From Rhizophlyctis rosea (taxonomy: Eukaryota; Chytridiomycota; Chytridiomycetes; Rhizophlyctidales; Rhizophlyctidaceae): a DNA stretch of 64,000 nucleotides. This document shows positions 51,390 through 61,915 of the stretch, piece after piece; within the stretch, counting starts at the first letter, position 1, and every line of letters starts with the position of its first letter. Where the stretch lies: positions 62,001 through 126,000 of the forward strand of contig JADGJC010000020.1 of the NCBI GenBank assembly GCA_027596075.1. Reading direction: 5' to 3'. The notes under the pieces were generated by a model, which was given only the letters and a program-made list of their open reading frames with translations, had not been told where the DNA came from and did not search any database. The position numbers were made by a program, and so were the translations under genes.

Positions 51390-53543
51390 CTACCCCATCT
51401 GATCCTTCTGCCTCAAAAGATGAAACACTGCATCATACACCGAACTCTCATCATAAAACTCCGCCCGGCGCGTTTGGTCCATGTTGATTCTCGTATCTCC
51501 TAGTATGATCTGGATAGGAATGAAAGAAAACAACAGGCGACGGAGTCAGACTGGTCAGTCGGAGATGCTCTAACACAAAAGACCATGCTTATTGAATGGC
51601 GCGCAAAACGTACCTCCAAATCTCTACTCTGACTCGCCACCCACTGATTGATGAACCCAACCGGATCTTTCGAAAACGCCAACATGAAGTCCCGCTTCAA
51701 TTTGCAATGGTTGATGCCTTGGACTAATGTCGCAATCTAATAATCAACCCAACGATTTGAATTAGTCATCCAGTCTTGGCCTGCAGCGCTCTTCGACATC
51801 TGTAAGTCAGTTTGGTACGAGCGCCCACCTTCTCATCAAGCCCCGTGATTTCTTGCACAAGGGCCGGACTAGGCTGCACCGCGCTCCGCATCTTCTCCCG
51901 TATGGGATCATCCACCTCCACTTCGATATCATAGGCAATCTGTGATGGATTGTATTCTTTATCGACTCTTTTTGCGGTGGTGACCATCAGCAAAGTTCTG
52001 CGTGTTTGAGCGAAGAGGTCCGTCCTACGTACTTCACAGTATACTCAATCACCACGGGATCGGCCGGGAAGAGGTGGCGTTGGAGGACTTCAGGTATCGA
52101 CGAGAAAGGAATCCTCGGTACACCCAAAATCTATGTGGTCCGATACAATCAGAAAGGTTGTTGTGTTGACGTCATCTGTTTCACTGACCCTCTGCAACGG
52201 CTCATCACAGTTGACAAACTTCTTCTCTTCCGGATCCTGAAGTTTATTCAACTGAAGCAAGATAGCAAACGCATTATTAATATTCTTGCCCTGATAGTGA
52301 CTTGTAATGCCAAAACATCGTCCCTTAATTACCTTCACATATTGCCACATAGCCATGATAACATTGCTCTGCGTATCGGTATGGACATCCAGCAACTTCC
52401 CCAAGTCTGGCGAAAGCTTGTACTTTTCCGGAGAGTAATCCAACGTCAGAAGGATCTTCGCTTTCACTTCGGAGTCGCCTCGCCGCTTGATCTCAAATCC
52501 ATCGCAGTCTGGGTGGTCGGGGTGTTTGTGCCACTAAACCAAATTGTACCATATCAGTAACCGACTCCGTGGAGATGTATTGATTTGCACATACTTCTAT
52601 CAGGTTTGGCTCGGGGTATAAATGCGGGTCGCGTTGGAGGTCCACAATGACTGATTTGAGAAAGGAGGAGAATTTGGGAGGGTTGGGTTGTGGTCTTCTG
52701 CTTCCAGGTTGCTAAAGATAGCTGTGTGACCCAATACTCCAAGCTAAAGCATTCAAACACGTATCGACTGTCTCACATCCAGTAATCGGCCCTCTATTCT
52801 CAAAGTCCATGAGGGAATGCGCGCATTCTCTAAATCGAATGCGTCCTCAGGCGCACCGAGATCGCCAACTTCAACGTATTGATCCGCGGCAAGGTTTGAT
52901 AGGAATACGCGCAGCGTCCGCTTTGTCTGTTCATATTACATAAGATATGCGAGCATGCGCATATCAGCTTAAGATGTTTTCTCCAACCTTTAGTGGCTTG
53001 GACAGAGTATCCTGCAAATCAAGCTTCTTCCGGCTGATAGTAGCATCCAGTTTCTTTTCGAATTCTTGCAGTTCGGTGTACAGTTTGGATTCTGGCACGT
53101 AAGGTTCGATCTAATGATCGTGTGAAGGTCAGTTGCCGTGAAATTGTCGAAACCTCTCAATGTTGAGGCCCATGCCTTCTTCGGAAGGTTCTTATCCGTT
53201 GGCCTCTTCCGTCTGTTAGAGGACTCTTAGCATTGGCAGCAAAGGTTTGGTTTAGACTTCATCATACACACTTCGCTGATTTATTTGCATTTTGCGCGTC
53301 TGCCGGCCTCGGTGCCCCAGGCGGTTGTACGCCGGGTGTTGCTATGCCGCCAGGTCGCGAGGCGTATTGCTATTGAAAAACGTGAGCCTTACGTGTTAAG
53401 CGGACTTTTCAATGAACATTCACCTTCGTCGAACTTGGTGCATTCAGGTTGCTTGGTGCCGCCGATCTGGCGCCGGGTTGCGGATATTGTTGGTAGGGGT
53501 ATGTGGATCTTCCCGCAGCCGGGTAACTTGGAACACCGCTCAT
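51390..53543 (-). CDS. SMARCD: SWI/SNF chromatin-remodelling subunit SMARCD/BAF60 (Swp73/Rsc6 type, 472 aa)
   Basis: Structural subunit of SWI/SNF-RSC remodelling complexes. Twelve proposed exons fit in phase: 53424-53543, 53272-53369, 53176-53212, 52988-53110, 52777-52926, 52595-52711, 52333-52533, 52189-52251, 52033-52130, 51829-51997, 51614-51736 and 51390-51509. The intron between exons 3 and 4 starts GC (AAG/GCATGG), a GC-AG intron; it restores TDKNLPKKIEPYVPESKLY, the family block. Then KKLDATISRKKLDLQDTL, KRTLRVFLSNLA, WTLRIEGRLLD, KFSSFLKSVIVDLQRD and WHKHPDHPDCDGFEIKRRGD follow. The SWIB domain is LDYSPEKYKLSPDLGKLLDV with IMAMWQYVKLNKLQDPEEKK, split by an intron. YDIEVEVDDP, RDFMLAFSKDPVGFINQW and TRRAEFYDES end the protein. 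All standard regions are present. Confidence 0.93.
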
Positions 53544-53768
53544 TGCTGGAACTGTTTCCGTTCACTGATGAGAGGTGCACTTTGATACCCAAATTTCGTG
53601 AGCTCGTTAAAGACCGGTGGTACTCCAATATTATGGGAAGGTGAAGACTTTGATGGTGTCAAGTACGGCATGGAAGTGATGGGAGACACAAGGAGCGAGG
53701 AGCGGACATGATGAGCTTGGGACTTTGAGGCTTAGCTTCATGCGTTACACACGTCAACGCGCCACAAG

Positions 53769-54598
53769 ATGAGCACCTTTCAAAGGGTTCCTTGCTGCTT
53801 TGTTTACACATTCTCTCCACCTAATTCAATGCAAAACATCACAAGAATGCACCCAACCCCATACAGCAGATTGACAAGCACACTACCAACGCGGCGACTG
53901 CTTTTTCTCACGCGTCGCAATTTGCTCGGGCGGCCAACAAGACTACCGTGTGTTTCACCTTCGCCGACAAGCCCGACCTTCCAACCACATACCCCTCCCC
54001 TTTGCCGCCAATTCTCCTCTCACACCCCTCAACAGAACAAGTATGCGCTCCTTCCTCCACGTATTCCCAACCCCCACCACTCACTGCTTCACCCCTGACT
54101 CCACAGCATCTCCACCCTCGACGACCGGACATACCACAAAATAGCAGACGAAACTCTAGATCACCTCGTAGAATACTTCGAAAACCTCGGCGACGAGGTG
54201 GACATACCAGGATACGACGTAGTATATTCTGTATGTTTCCCTCCCGCTTCACAATCTCGTTCTGAGCACTGCCTGACATATATACCACTACTTATTAGAA
54301 CGGCGTCCTAACCCTCCGAGTCGGCGACGGAACAACCTACGTAATAAACAAACAACCCCCCAATAAGCAGATATGGCTATCCTCTCCAATAAGGTGACTA
54401 CTTTCAAGTCCACATTTCCGCTCATGCCCATGTTGACACTCATCGCAACGATGCACCAGTGGCCCAAAACGCTTCGACTACCACCCCGCCGATAACCAAT
54501 GGCTATATAATCGCGAGCCAGAAACACTTCAAGATCTACTAAGTAGAGAACTATCATCCGTACTGAAACGTGATATTGATTTAGGTTCGGTGCTATAG
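53769..54598 (+). CDS. YFH1: Frataxin (209 aa precursor)
   Basis: Mitochondrial iron-binding protein that assists iron-sulfur cluster assembly. Exons 53769-54040, 54107-54230, 54299-54393 and 54460-54598 fit in phase. The first ATG gives a long Arg/Ser/Thr-rich presequence; internal ATGs ([11 protein letters not shown]) are alternative starts. The frataxin fold reads [20 protein letters not shown], the acidic ridge continues [20 protein letters not shown], and the signature follows as [34 protein letters not shown] and [13 protein letters not shown]. Conserved Asn-Lys-Gln-x-Pro-x-Lys-Gln-Ile-Trp-Leu-Ser-Ser-Pro residues are all present. The ATG is 225 bp from that of the divergent SMARCD gene, so the two share a short promoter region. 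Confidence 0.95.
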
Positions 54599-54933
54599 AG
54601 CGGATAGTTGTTACCTCCTTACCATGAATGATCATACCCATGAGTTACACGCGTTGTCTTTCGACAACTTTGAAATCACATACGGCTGGTTTGCGGGTTG
54701 CTGTGTTTGGATTTGTTGCGAATTGGGGTGGTCGTTTCATGTCCGAATATGTTCAGGGGAGTTTGCGTGTATGGTAGGCACAAGCTCACTTTGGTGAAAT
54801 CGGACTCCTCAATCTCGGTGGCTTTAGGCAGTATGGAATGACCCTGCTGCTACTAGACGACATGTCGGAAATATACATTATTACACCTAAACCCGCTCAA
54901 GTCCAGAAAGCATCCTCACCCCATCTCCAACCC
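54599..54933. other. Intergenic region between convergent genes
   Basis: No gene seen. Confidence 0.6.
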
Positions 54934-56989
54934 TTACTTTCCCTCCACACCCACCTCCTCCCCATCCCCTCCCACCCCTCCCGCCACCCCACCGCCACCC
55001 CCTTCCCCACCACTTTCCGCCAAAGCCGTAAAAATCAACGTCCGCATAGCGACAAACAACTCCCTCTCCTTCACAATCTTCCCAATCCTCTGCACAGTCT
55101 CCTCCGCCGTCTGCTGACTAGCATTAAAAGCCGCCACATTAGCTGCGAATTGTTCAAAATCTTCGAGGGACAGCGAGTCCCGGATTTGCTTGTAGAGGAC
55201 GGGGGCGTCGATGATGGTTGTTGGGGGTGTTGTTGGGTGTTGTTGTTGTGGTTGGGAGGTGGGAGGTTGGGTGGCGTTGCGGGTTGCGGGTGTGGGTGTG
55301 TTTTGGGAGTCGTTTCCGGAAGACTTTGCGGTGGATTCGGGTTGGTCGGTGTCGATGTTGCGAAGGTTGGGTGTGCTGGCGCTTGGTGGAATTGCTATGC
55401 AGTTTGGCATTATGATTGACCGTCAAGCTCACATTGTCAAAGCTCAGAGTCTTACCATGACGTTCCCGAGATCCAGGATTCACATCCGCTGAAAATGAAA
55501 CCGGCTGTAATAAAGGGGAAAGAAGGCTTAAGACGTTTTTTGAAGCCTGCATTGCCAATGCATTCATACCCGCCCCTTGCCCTCTTTCGGCCGCGCATCA
55601 GTAGCGGCTCGCCGAACCCCTTGCTGCGCTTGTGTCTGCTCGCGTTGACGTGCAGATGCCACCTGCGGCGCACGGGAGCCCTGCAACTGTTGCAACAATT
55701 GAGGAGTGAAGACCAACGCTGGTGAGGGCAAAGTAGTACGACGTTGCTGTTGTTGCTGTTGCTGTTGTATTCTATCTTCGCCTCTTCCTGCAAGGAGAGA
55801 TCGATCTTTGTCCGACAAAAACAGCGAATAGTCCAATGTTTGCCCGCCCTGCATTGAAGTGATTGGGGTCATGTGAGATTGAGATGCACAATCTTGCCGC
55901 ATCATTTTATGATGCGCCCTACCAGATCAAAAGACTGCAACGTCCTAGCATCCAAAAACGATTCATTCCCACGACCCGCATAATCATTTCCACCGTCATG
56001 GCCGTCAATCACTTCCTGAACTCCTCGAAAGCTTGCGGAAGGTACTATACCGCCTCCATACGCCCCAGACAACAGAGCACTCTGCTGGTCCAAGGTTGTA
56101 TTTCCGTCCACGAAAGATCGCTCCAGCTCTGGCACGTTTCCGGAAGGGACGTGCTCCACCATTGTGACGATTGACTATGGAGATAGAACTTGGCAAATTA
56201 GCTTTCTGAGACGCATCTTGATCCAGAATTCGCCTGATACTTTAGCCTATGCGGCCGCATGCTTCTCGGAGCATGCCCGTCATGCGCTTTGTATTTAACC
56301 ATACTCTTTATCATGGTTCGCATTTAAAAGAACTGGGAGAGCGTCCCACGGAAATTGTCCCAGCAGTCATATAACATCCTCAGAACACACACCTTCCGGA
56401 AAGACTCCAACTGCGTAGCGTTCTTCCTGAGTGCATTGTATCTATCCAGCAACGCATTCCGAGACGCAATGACGACCTTCTTTTCAGTGAGTTGGGTCGC
56501 AAGCGCTCGCTCCAAATCCGCTCCTCGACTTTTTAGCCTCTCGATGTCCGACTCTAGTTTTGCAATCTGCAGGGTATGTTATGCGTGCTTCCACGAAGAA
56601 TGGTATTGGGAAATGGGTAAGAACGGTTCCATACCTGCTGTCGTTGATTCGCCGCGACTTGCTTCCATTGTGTTACTTCTCCGTTCAATTGTGACGTTCG
56701 GCGTTCGTACGCTTCGTGTATTAGGTCTAGGCCGGCTCTCAGCTGTGGGATGAAAATTACTTATGCTGAACAGCAAACGTTCAAATCTCGGCAGTTCAGA
56801 ACGTGGTTTTCCCACCTGCTTATCATAATCATTCTCAACCCGTTTCGCACCGGCACCGCCCGTCTGCTTGGGTGCGGGTGTTGGAGTGGTTGGCGCGGGA
56901 ACTTTACTAAGCTCTATTGCGCTACTGTATGATCTTGAAGGAGATAGGTTGGAGCCTTTGGATTGTTGTGCTGCTTTGGTGGTGGACAT
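54934..56989 (-). CDS. At4g15545-family coiled-coil protein (498 aa)
   Basis: Seven proposed exons fit in phase: 56816-56989, 56635-56742, 56393-56566, 55923-56174, 55570-55848, 55456-55504 and 54934-55394. The N-terminus opens MSTTKAAQQSKGS and is Ser/Pro-rich. A coiled coil follows: AGLDLIHEAYERRTSQLNGE, WKQVAANQRQQIAKLESDIE, LERALATQLTEKKVV and YNALRKNATQLESFRKSIV. The middle is low-complexity with a CAA/CAG-encoded Gln run near 55750. The C-terminal domain (LYKQIRDSLSLEDFEQFAAN, VAAFNASQQTAEETVQRIGK) matches the conserved C-terminal block of the plant At4g15545 family (RxRLSYEQFxxFLxNVKELNxxxQTxEETL). Function is unknown in that family. It is unexpected enough in a fungus to deserve a profile search. 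Confidence 0.75.
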
Positions 56990-57565
56990 TGCGGGGGGCG
57001 GACAAGGGTTTTGGGCACTTTGGGCGCGGCGGGTAAGAGAGAATGTCGCGGGGGTGATTCGCTTTTAGGTACAGATTTCGGTTCGAAAGGACTTTGTTCG
57101 GCGTTGTGCAGAGTTATACTGCTAGCTCTGGTTGTTTTTATTGATCGTTCGCCTTTTGCCTATGCTCCATTTCCATCGCTGAAAGTAAGATGGTGTGAAA
57201 ACGGAGTTGATAGGCCGCAGTCGCAAAAGGAGCTTCACGCAGCTGATTGGATCGCTGATCAATAAATTGCTGATGTAAGCGGTCTCGGAGGTGGAGACGA
57301 AGAGGCTGGGTTGCGTGGCGGTGGCCAAGCAATGGTTAGATCAACTGACGACTTGACGGCTGTGGACGAAATGGGGGTGGAAGCCTTCTTGGACTTCTCC
57401 ATCCTGCTTCAACACTTTCAAAGTTTCATCTTCCGTGGTTTGCTGCAAGAACTTCTATTGTAGGGGCAGGAGCAAGGCAGGTTATTAATTGTATATCTAC
57501 ATTGACACTCAATACATCACAGCCTAGCGTTTGCTGCACTGTTTTGCTTGAAATTTTTGTCATTC
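56990..57565. other. Divergent promoter region
   Basis: Between the ATGs of the At4g15545-like and ankyrin genes. The frame leading into 57566 has no earlier ATG. No gene seen. Confidence 0.5.
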
Positions 57566-59395
57566 ATGAATTGCAGTATTGAAGAAACCATCCCATCGCC
57601 CAAAACCCCTGAATTTCTGCAAGAGGCTGTCTCAACAAGCATGCAAGAGCCATTGATCCGATCTGAGCCGGACGGAGTACATTCTTTTGCATTCCCTCAC
57701 GACTGCCTCCCCCACCTCGTCACCTTCCTCTCCATTCAGACAGCTCTCGCCCTCCGTAGCTCCTGCCGGTACGCATACCATGGGATCTCACAAGATGACC
57801 TGGCATACCCATATGCCAGACATTTCTTGGAAAAGAAACCCCCCTACGCCTATATGGTCAAGCTAGATAAGACTATCCATGACCTCACAGAGAAGAAAGC
57901 TCTTGTACGTGTCGTGGGCAAGATCATGCGGCTAATCATGGGTTGGAAAGCGCGCAATCCTAGGCAATGGACGTCTTGGAGCATTGATGAGTTCCTTACT
58001 GCTTCAGTGAAGGTTGGTGCATTGGCTCATCAACATACTAGCCTTGCATGAGCTAACAACATCAAACTGCTGTACTTCAAGCTCTTAGACCTCCCATCCG
58101 TCCAATTTGCCCTGAGCCACAACGCTTCCTCCACTCACGATTCTTCCTATGCCCTCTGCATGGCCGCCCGTCTCGGTCAACTTCCCACCGTCAAACTCCT
58201 CATCCATTACGGTGCATCTCCAAACGCTAACGCAGACGTTTCTGGTTACCGGTCACATAAGAGCTACGAACTTGTAACCACCCCATTAGTACATGCCGTT
58301 GCATGTCAACGTCACAGTATCATATCCTATTTGATTAAGGAAGGAGCCGACATGACAGCCAATAACCACCAAGCTCTCAAAGTAGCTGCGAAACAAAATA
58401 CCGCAGCCACCTTGAGGCTACTCGCCCTTCACAGTGCCGACCTTCGTTTCGATGGTGACCAACTCCTGTGGACCGCGATCCGTGCTGGGAGTGAGGAAGT
58501 AGTCCGGAATCTTCTTCGGGAGCATGGTCTGGATGCAAATGGACGCGACGGGGCGATGCTGTATCAGGCATGTTACACTGGGAACGCTGGCATTGTGAAG
58601 GAGTTGCTGGAGTGTGGGGCGGATCCGAATCGAGCATATCAGGGTGTGTATCCATTGGCGGTGGCGAGGGGGTTGGATATGGTGGAAACCTTGGTGCAGC
58701 ATGGGGCGGATCCTGGACCGGGGTTGAGGGAGGCTTGTAGGACGGGGTCGATAGGTGTTGTAGAGTGTCTTGTGATGAATGGAGCGGATGCTTTTTTGGA
58801 GGACTCTTGGCCCCTGAGGGTTGCGGCGGAACGTGGGGCGACAAGCTTTGTGGAATACTTGCTCAAAAAGGGATGCGACGCGCATGTTTGTGAGGATCAA
58901 TCGATCAAGCATGCTGCATTGGCAGGTCACACCGCCACGGTTAGTGTCCTTCTGTTTCATGCAACATTCGATCCTGTTGTCTTGAGCTGGGCGGCTTACG
59001 GTGCGGCAATGACTGGGTATCTTGGTGTTGTGCAGTTGTTAGCTGCTCATGGGGCGGATCTTCAGTTTAGGGAGCAGTTGCTTCTTCGTCATACTGTTAG
59101 GGCTGGATACCTTGGAGTTGTGGAGTACCTTTTGGAGCAGGGATCGAAAATGTATGTCAAGCCGTCTGCACCGTTGAAGGAGGAGGGAGCACACACGGCG
59201 GTCGAGGAGGCTATTTTGAGAGGGGAGCGGAGAGTGTTGAGAATGGTTTTAGAGAAGGGGAAGTGCTGGGAGGATCCGGAGGGGTTGAAACACACACTCG
59301 AGTTCGCACGGGGGTTGGAACGAGACAAGGAGGTTTCGGAAGTAGTGCGGGAGGTTGTGCCGGCGGGACATGATGATTGGTTTGCGGTTCTGTAA
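57566..59395 (+). CDS. F-box-like ankyrin-repeat protein (586 aa)
   Basis: Exons 57566-58012 and 58082-59395, joined in phase 0 by a 69-nt intron. The start is ATG 57566 (MNCSIEETIPSP). An F-box-like segment at about residues 40-75 reads FPHDCLPHLVTFLSIQTALA then LRSSCRYAYHG. From residue 150 a solenoid of about ten ankyrin repeats runs to the end: ARLGQLPTVKLLIHYGASPN, VACQRHSIISYLIKEGADMT, ACYTGNAGIVKELLECGADP, ACRTGSIGVVECLVMNGADA and AMTGYLGVVQLLAAHGADLQ among them. F-box plus ankyrin architecture suggests a substrate adaptor of an SCF ubiquitin ligase (inference); large families of such proteins exist in early-diverging fungi. Substrate unknown. Confidence 0.85.
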
Positions 59396-60798
59396 ATAGT
59401 GCTGTTCATCTGTACCTATTTGTAAATGACAACTTGGGAATTGTCATGACAATAAGTTGCGCGCATTCCATTCCCTCAATGGCACTCGATTCCTTGCGAT
59501 GTTCAAGCCCACCCTGGACGTGGGGCAGGAATTGTTGCTTGTCAGTTTCCGTGCATTGATGCTGGATACTTAAGAGTTAAGCTGCACGATGAAGGACTTG
59601 TCAAATCGGAATCAGTCAAAGAGCTGCGGCAACGATGCTACAAATGTGCGAACTTCACGAGCACTTTTTCATGCATCCATAAGGGCGCCAATGTGCAGAT
59701 CGCACTGGTGTTCTGGTACTCTGACTTCCACATGAGGAAAGAACAAAGAGCACCAAACATACCTGATGTTGAACCTGCACTTTCTAGTGATTAACCGCTA
59801 ACAAACTCAATTAAAATTGCATCTAAGCTTTTTCCATCATACCAACATGATTTCCCACCTTCACCGGCAGTGTTAGTGGCACAGACCATTGATTACGTAA
59901 TTGGACAAGCCACATTACAGGAATCAAAGTTGTGGCCGTAACCACTAACCAGTTCGTCTCTTTCCTTCACAACCCTCACCCACAACACAACTCTCTTCAC
60001 ATTCCCCCTCTTCACCTGTCGCCGTCAATATCGTCTAGACTATCCACCTCGCTACCCGCATGGTCCTCTGCGTTCGTCGACATCAAGGTGCGGCAAGATC
60101 AACCACGCACCATCCAACTATCGACGCTCAAAGTTTCCCCTCGATCAGTTCAACAGACTTGAACTCGACTTCTACTTTTCAGATAAGTTTCTATTGCTCA
60201 ATCGCTCTGGATATCACTGTATGGAGAGAATAGAAGCAAGCAGTGTCAGTGTAACGTCAGTGACGAGTGGGCTCCGACTGTATATACTGCGTCCCACTTG
60301 TTAAACGAACGCCGTGCCTTTTTGGACGGGCAACGCGGCCATTGTGCTTACTATTGTTCACTACGGAAGTTGGAAAGCAGTAACTCTTTATTAATGGATG
60401 TTTCTCCTTTACAGGGTACACGATACTGGGTCAGTTATCATTCAGGTGAGCCATCTCTCTAACTATGGATCGCTCCGCACGATCAAGTCTGCTAACTTCT
60501 TCTTGTTACCCTTCTATGTACGTCTCCCACACGGTCGTATTGTGATACAAACGGTTAAATAGGTATCCCTACCACCATCGAATCTTCCCATCAATATTCT
60601 TTTGCTGACAAACTCTGCCATATATGTGGACGGTAGTCAAGCGGCATATGTCGTCTTCTATGCGCTATCTTCGTTTCTTCGGTCTCTGGTCAAGGTGCTT
60701 GACCAGCAAGACGCTCGGCTGTTGGTTATCGGCAAGAGCATTCCACGATACGCTTCTTGCCGTGCTTCCACTTCGGTCGGTCTAGCTGTGCTGCTACA
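59396..60798. other. Intergenic region with two hairpins near its end
   Basis: No gene supported. CTGGTCAAG (60686-60694) pairs perfectly with CTTGACCAG (60698-60706) across a 3-nt loop. CGGCAAGA (60730-60737) pairs with TCTTGCCG (60755-60762). Both lie just upstream of the tRNA-like/hairpin block. Confidence 0.5.
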
Positions 60799-60869
60799 AG
60801 ATACCTTAGCTCAAGGTAGAGCACCTGTCTTCTGATGGGAGATACTGGTTCAAGTCCAGTGGGGATCTC
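60799..60869 (+). tRNA. tRNA-like sequence 1 (TCT in anticodon position), abnormal
   Basis: Acceptor AGATACC pairs with GGGATCT except at one position (A opposite G). D-arm GCTC/GAGC and a perfect T-arm ACTGG-TTCAAGT-CCAGT are present, with internal promoter-like boxes. The anticodon arm CCTGT/ATGGG encloses only six bases, CTTCTG, one fewer than the universal seven. Probably a pseudo-tRNA, an organelle-derived tRNA or a tRNA-derived element rather than a working nuclear tRNA. Confidence 0.4.
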
Positions 60870-60875
60870 TCCACC

Positions 60876-61430
60876 CTGCAGCTCGCAGTCTTCTAGGGCG
60901 GGGCGACGGGTTCGCTGGCACGGCGGCGTGGCCTTCACTGGCTTGGATCTCACTACCGCTGCGACAATTGGCATCTCTGCAGCATGCGGTCTTCTCGGGC
61001 GGTGCGACGGGCGTCACGACTTCCTGCAGCCTGCGGTCTTCTAGGGCGGGGCGACGGTCGTCATTCAAGGGTCCTGCAGCATGCAGTCTTCTCGGGCGGT
61101 GCGACGGGTTCCTTTCAAAAGTTCCTGCAACCTGCGGTCTTCTAGGGCGGTGCGACGGTTTCCGATGGCTCCCTGCGGCTTTCCAGCTGGTAGTAGTCGG
61201 TGTGATAGTCCCACCTGCTCTTGCCTTAGGTTCAAGACCGGGACTCCCTCTGCAGCCTGCAGTCTTCTAGGGCGGGGCGACGAGGGGTTTTTGTTACCTC
61301 TGCAGCATGCGGTCTTCTAGGGCGGTGCGACGTGGGTGGCCTCCGCAACATGCAGTCTCCTTGGGCGGTGTGACGAGGTCCTCTTTTCTTCTTCTTCCGC
61401 AGCATGCAGTCTTCATGGGCGGTGCGACGA
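60876..61430. repeat. Nine dispersed copies of a 34-bp hairpin element
   Basis: Copies start near 60876, 60977, 61024, 61074, 61125, 61250, 61300, 61343 and 61397. Consensus: CTGCAGCATGCRG followed by TCTTCTAGGGCGGTGCGACG. The first half folds as CTGCA-GCA-TGCAG in several copies; variants mostly change a pair to G-T. Unique spacers of 13-90 bp separate the copies, so this is not a simple tandem satellite. Flanked by two tRNA-like sequences. Confidence 0.8.
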
Positions 61431-61446
61431 AGGTTTGGCCTGGCCC

Positions 61447-61514
61447 TGCCCCAGTAGCTTAATGGTAAAGCACTGCTTCGGCAGTTGATACTGGTTCAAA
61501 TCCAGTCTGGGGTA
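61447..61514 (+). tRNA. tRNA-like sequence 2 with collapsed anticodon arm
   Basis: Acceptor TGCCCCA pairs with TGGGGTA; D-arm GCTT/AAGC has a perfect A-box-like TAGCTTAATGG; T-arm ACTGG-TTCAAAT-CCAGT equals that of sequence 1 except one loop base. The middle is ACTGC-TTCG-GCAGT, a perfect stem with a four-base loop, so no normal anticodon loop exists. Five bases shorter than a standard anticodon-variable region. Likely not a working tRNA. Confidence 0.4.
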
Positions 61515-61915
61515 GTAATATTACTTGATCGTCTTGTAGTTGTGATGTCTCTCGCTCCGTGCCAACAATATATAAACAAAATTGTGACTTTGTACTCGCC
61601 TCTTATGGTTTGCACTTCTTTTACATGTGTCGTTTCGCGTATTGGTGTCTTGTTTGTTGTTGTTGAGTTTGGTGTCATTGAAACACGCAATATTCCAACC
61701 CGTTGCAGCGCACCCATGGTCTCAAAGGAAAGAAAAAACACAATTCGTATATGAAACAAACATTCAGCGTTGGATCAACAACAAAGTACAAAGTTGTACA
61801 TACATATGCCCTGCTTACACTGGGATCCACAATATTGAGCAATCATAACTACAGATAGTCCCAGCCTGCTTCCAGCCAAAGACACAACAACCTCGTTACA
61901 CTCCTTCCACACCTA
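61515..61915. other. Intergenic region
   Basis: No gene seen downstream of the CBM48-LRR gene. Confidence 0.5.

Noticed and set aside
60835..61320. Several overlapping Cys/Arg/Gly-rich open frames
   Set aside because: They arise from the repeated hairpin element read in different frames and overlap the tRNA-like sequence.
60876..61430. CRISPR array
   Set aside because: Repeats vary, spacers range from 13 to 90 bp, the host is a eukaryote and there are no cas genes.
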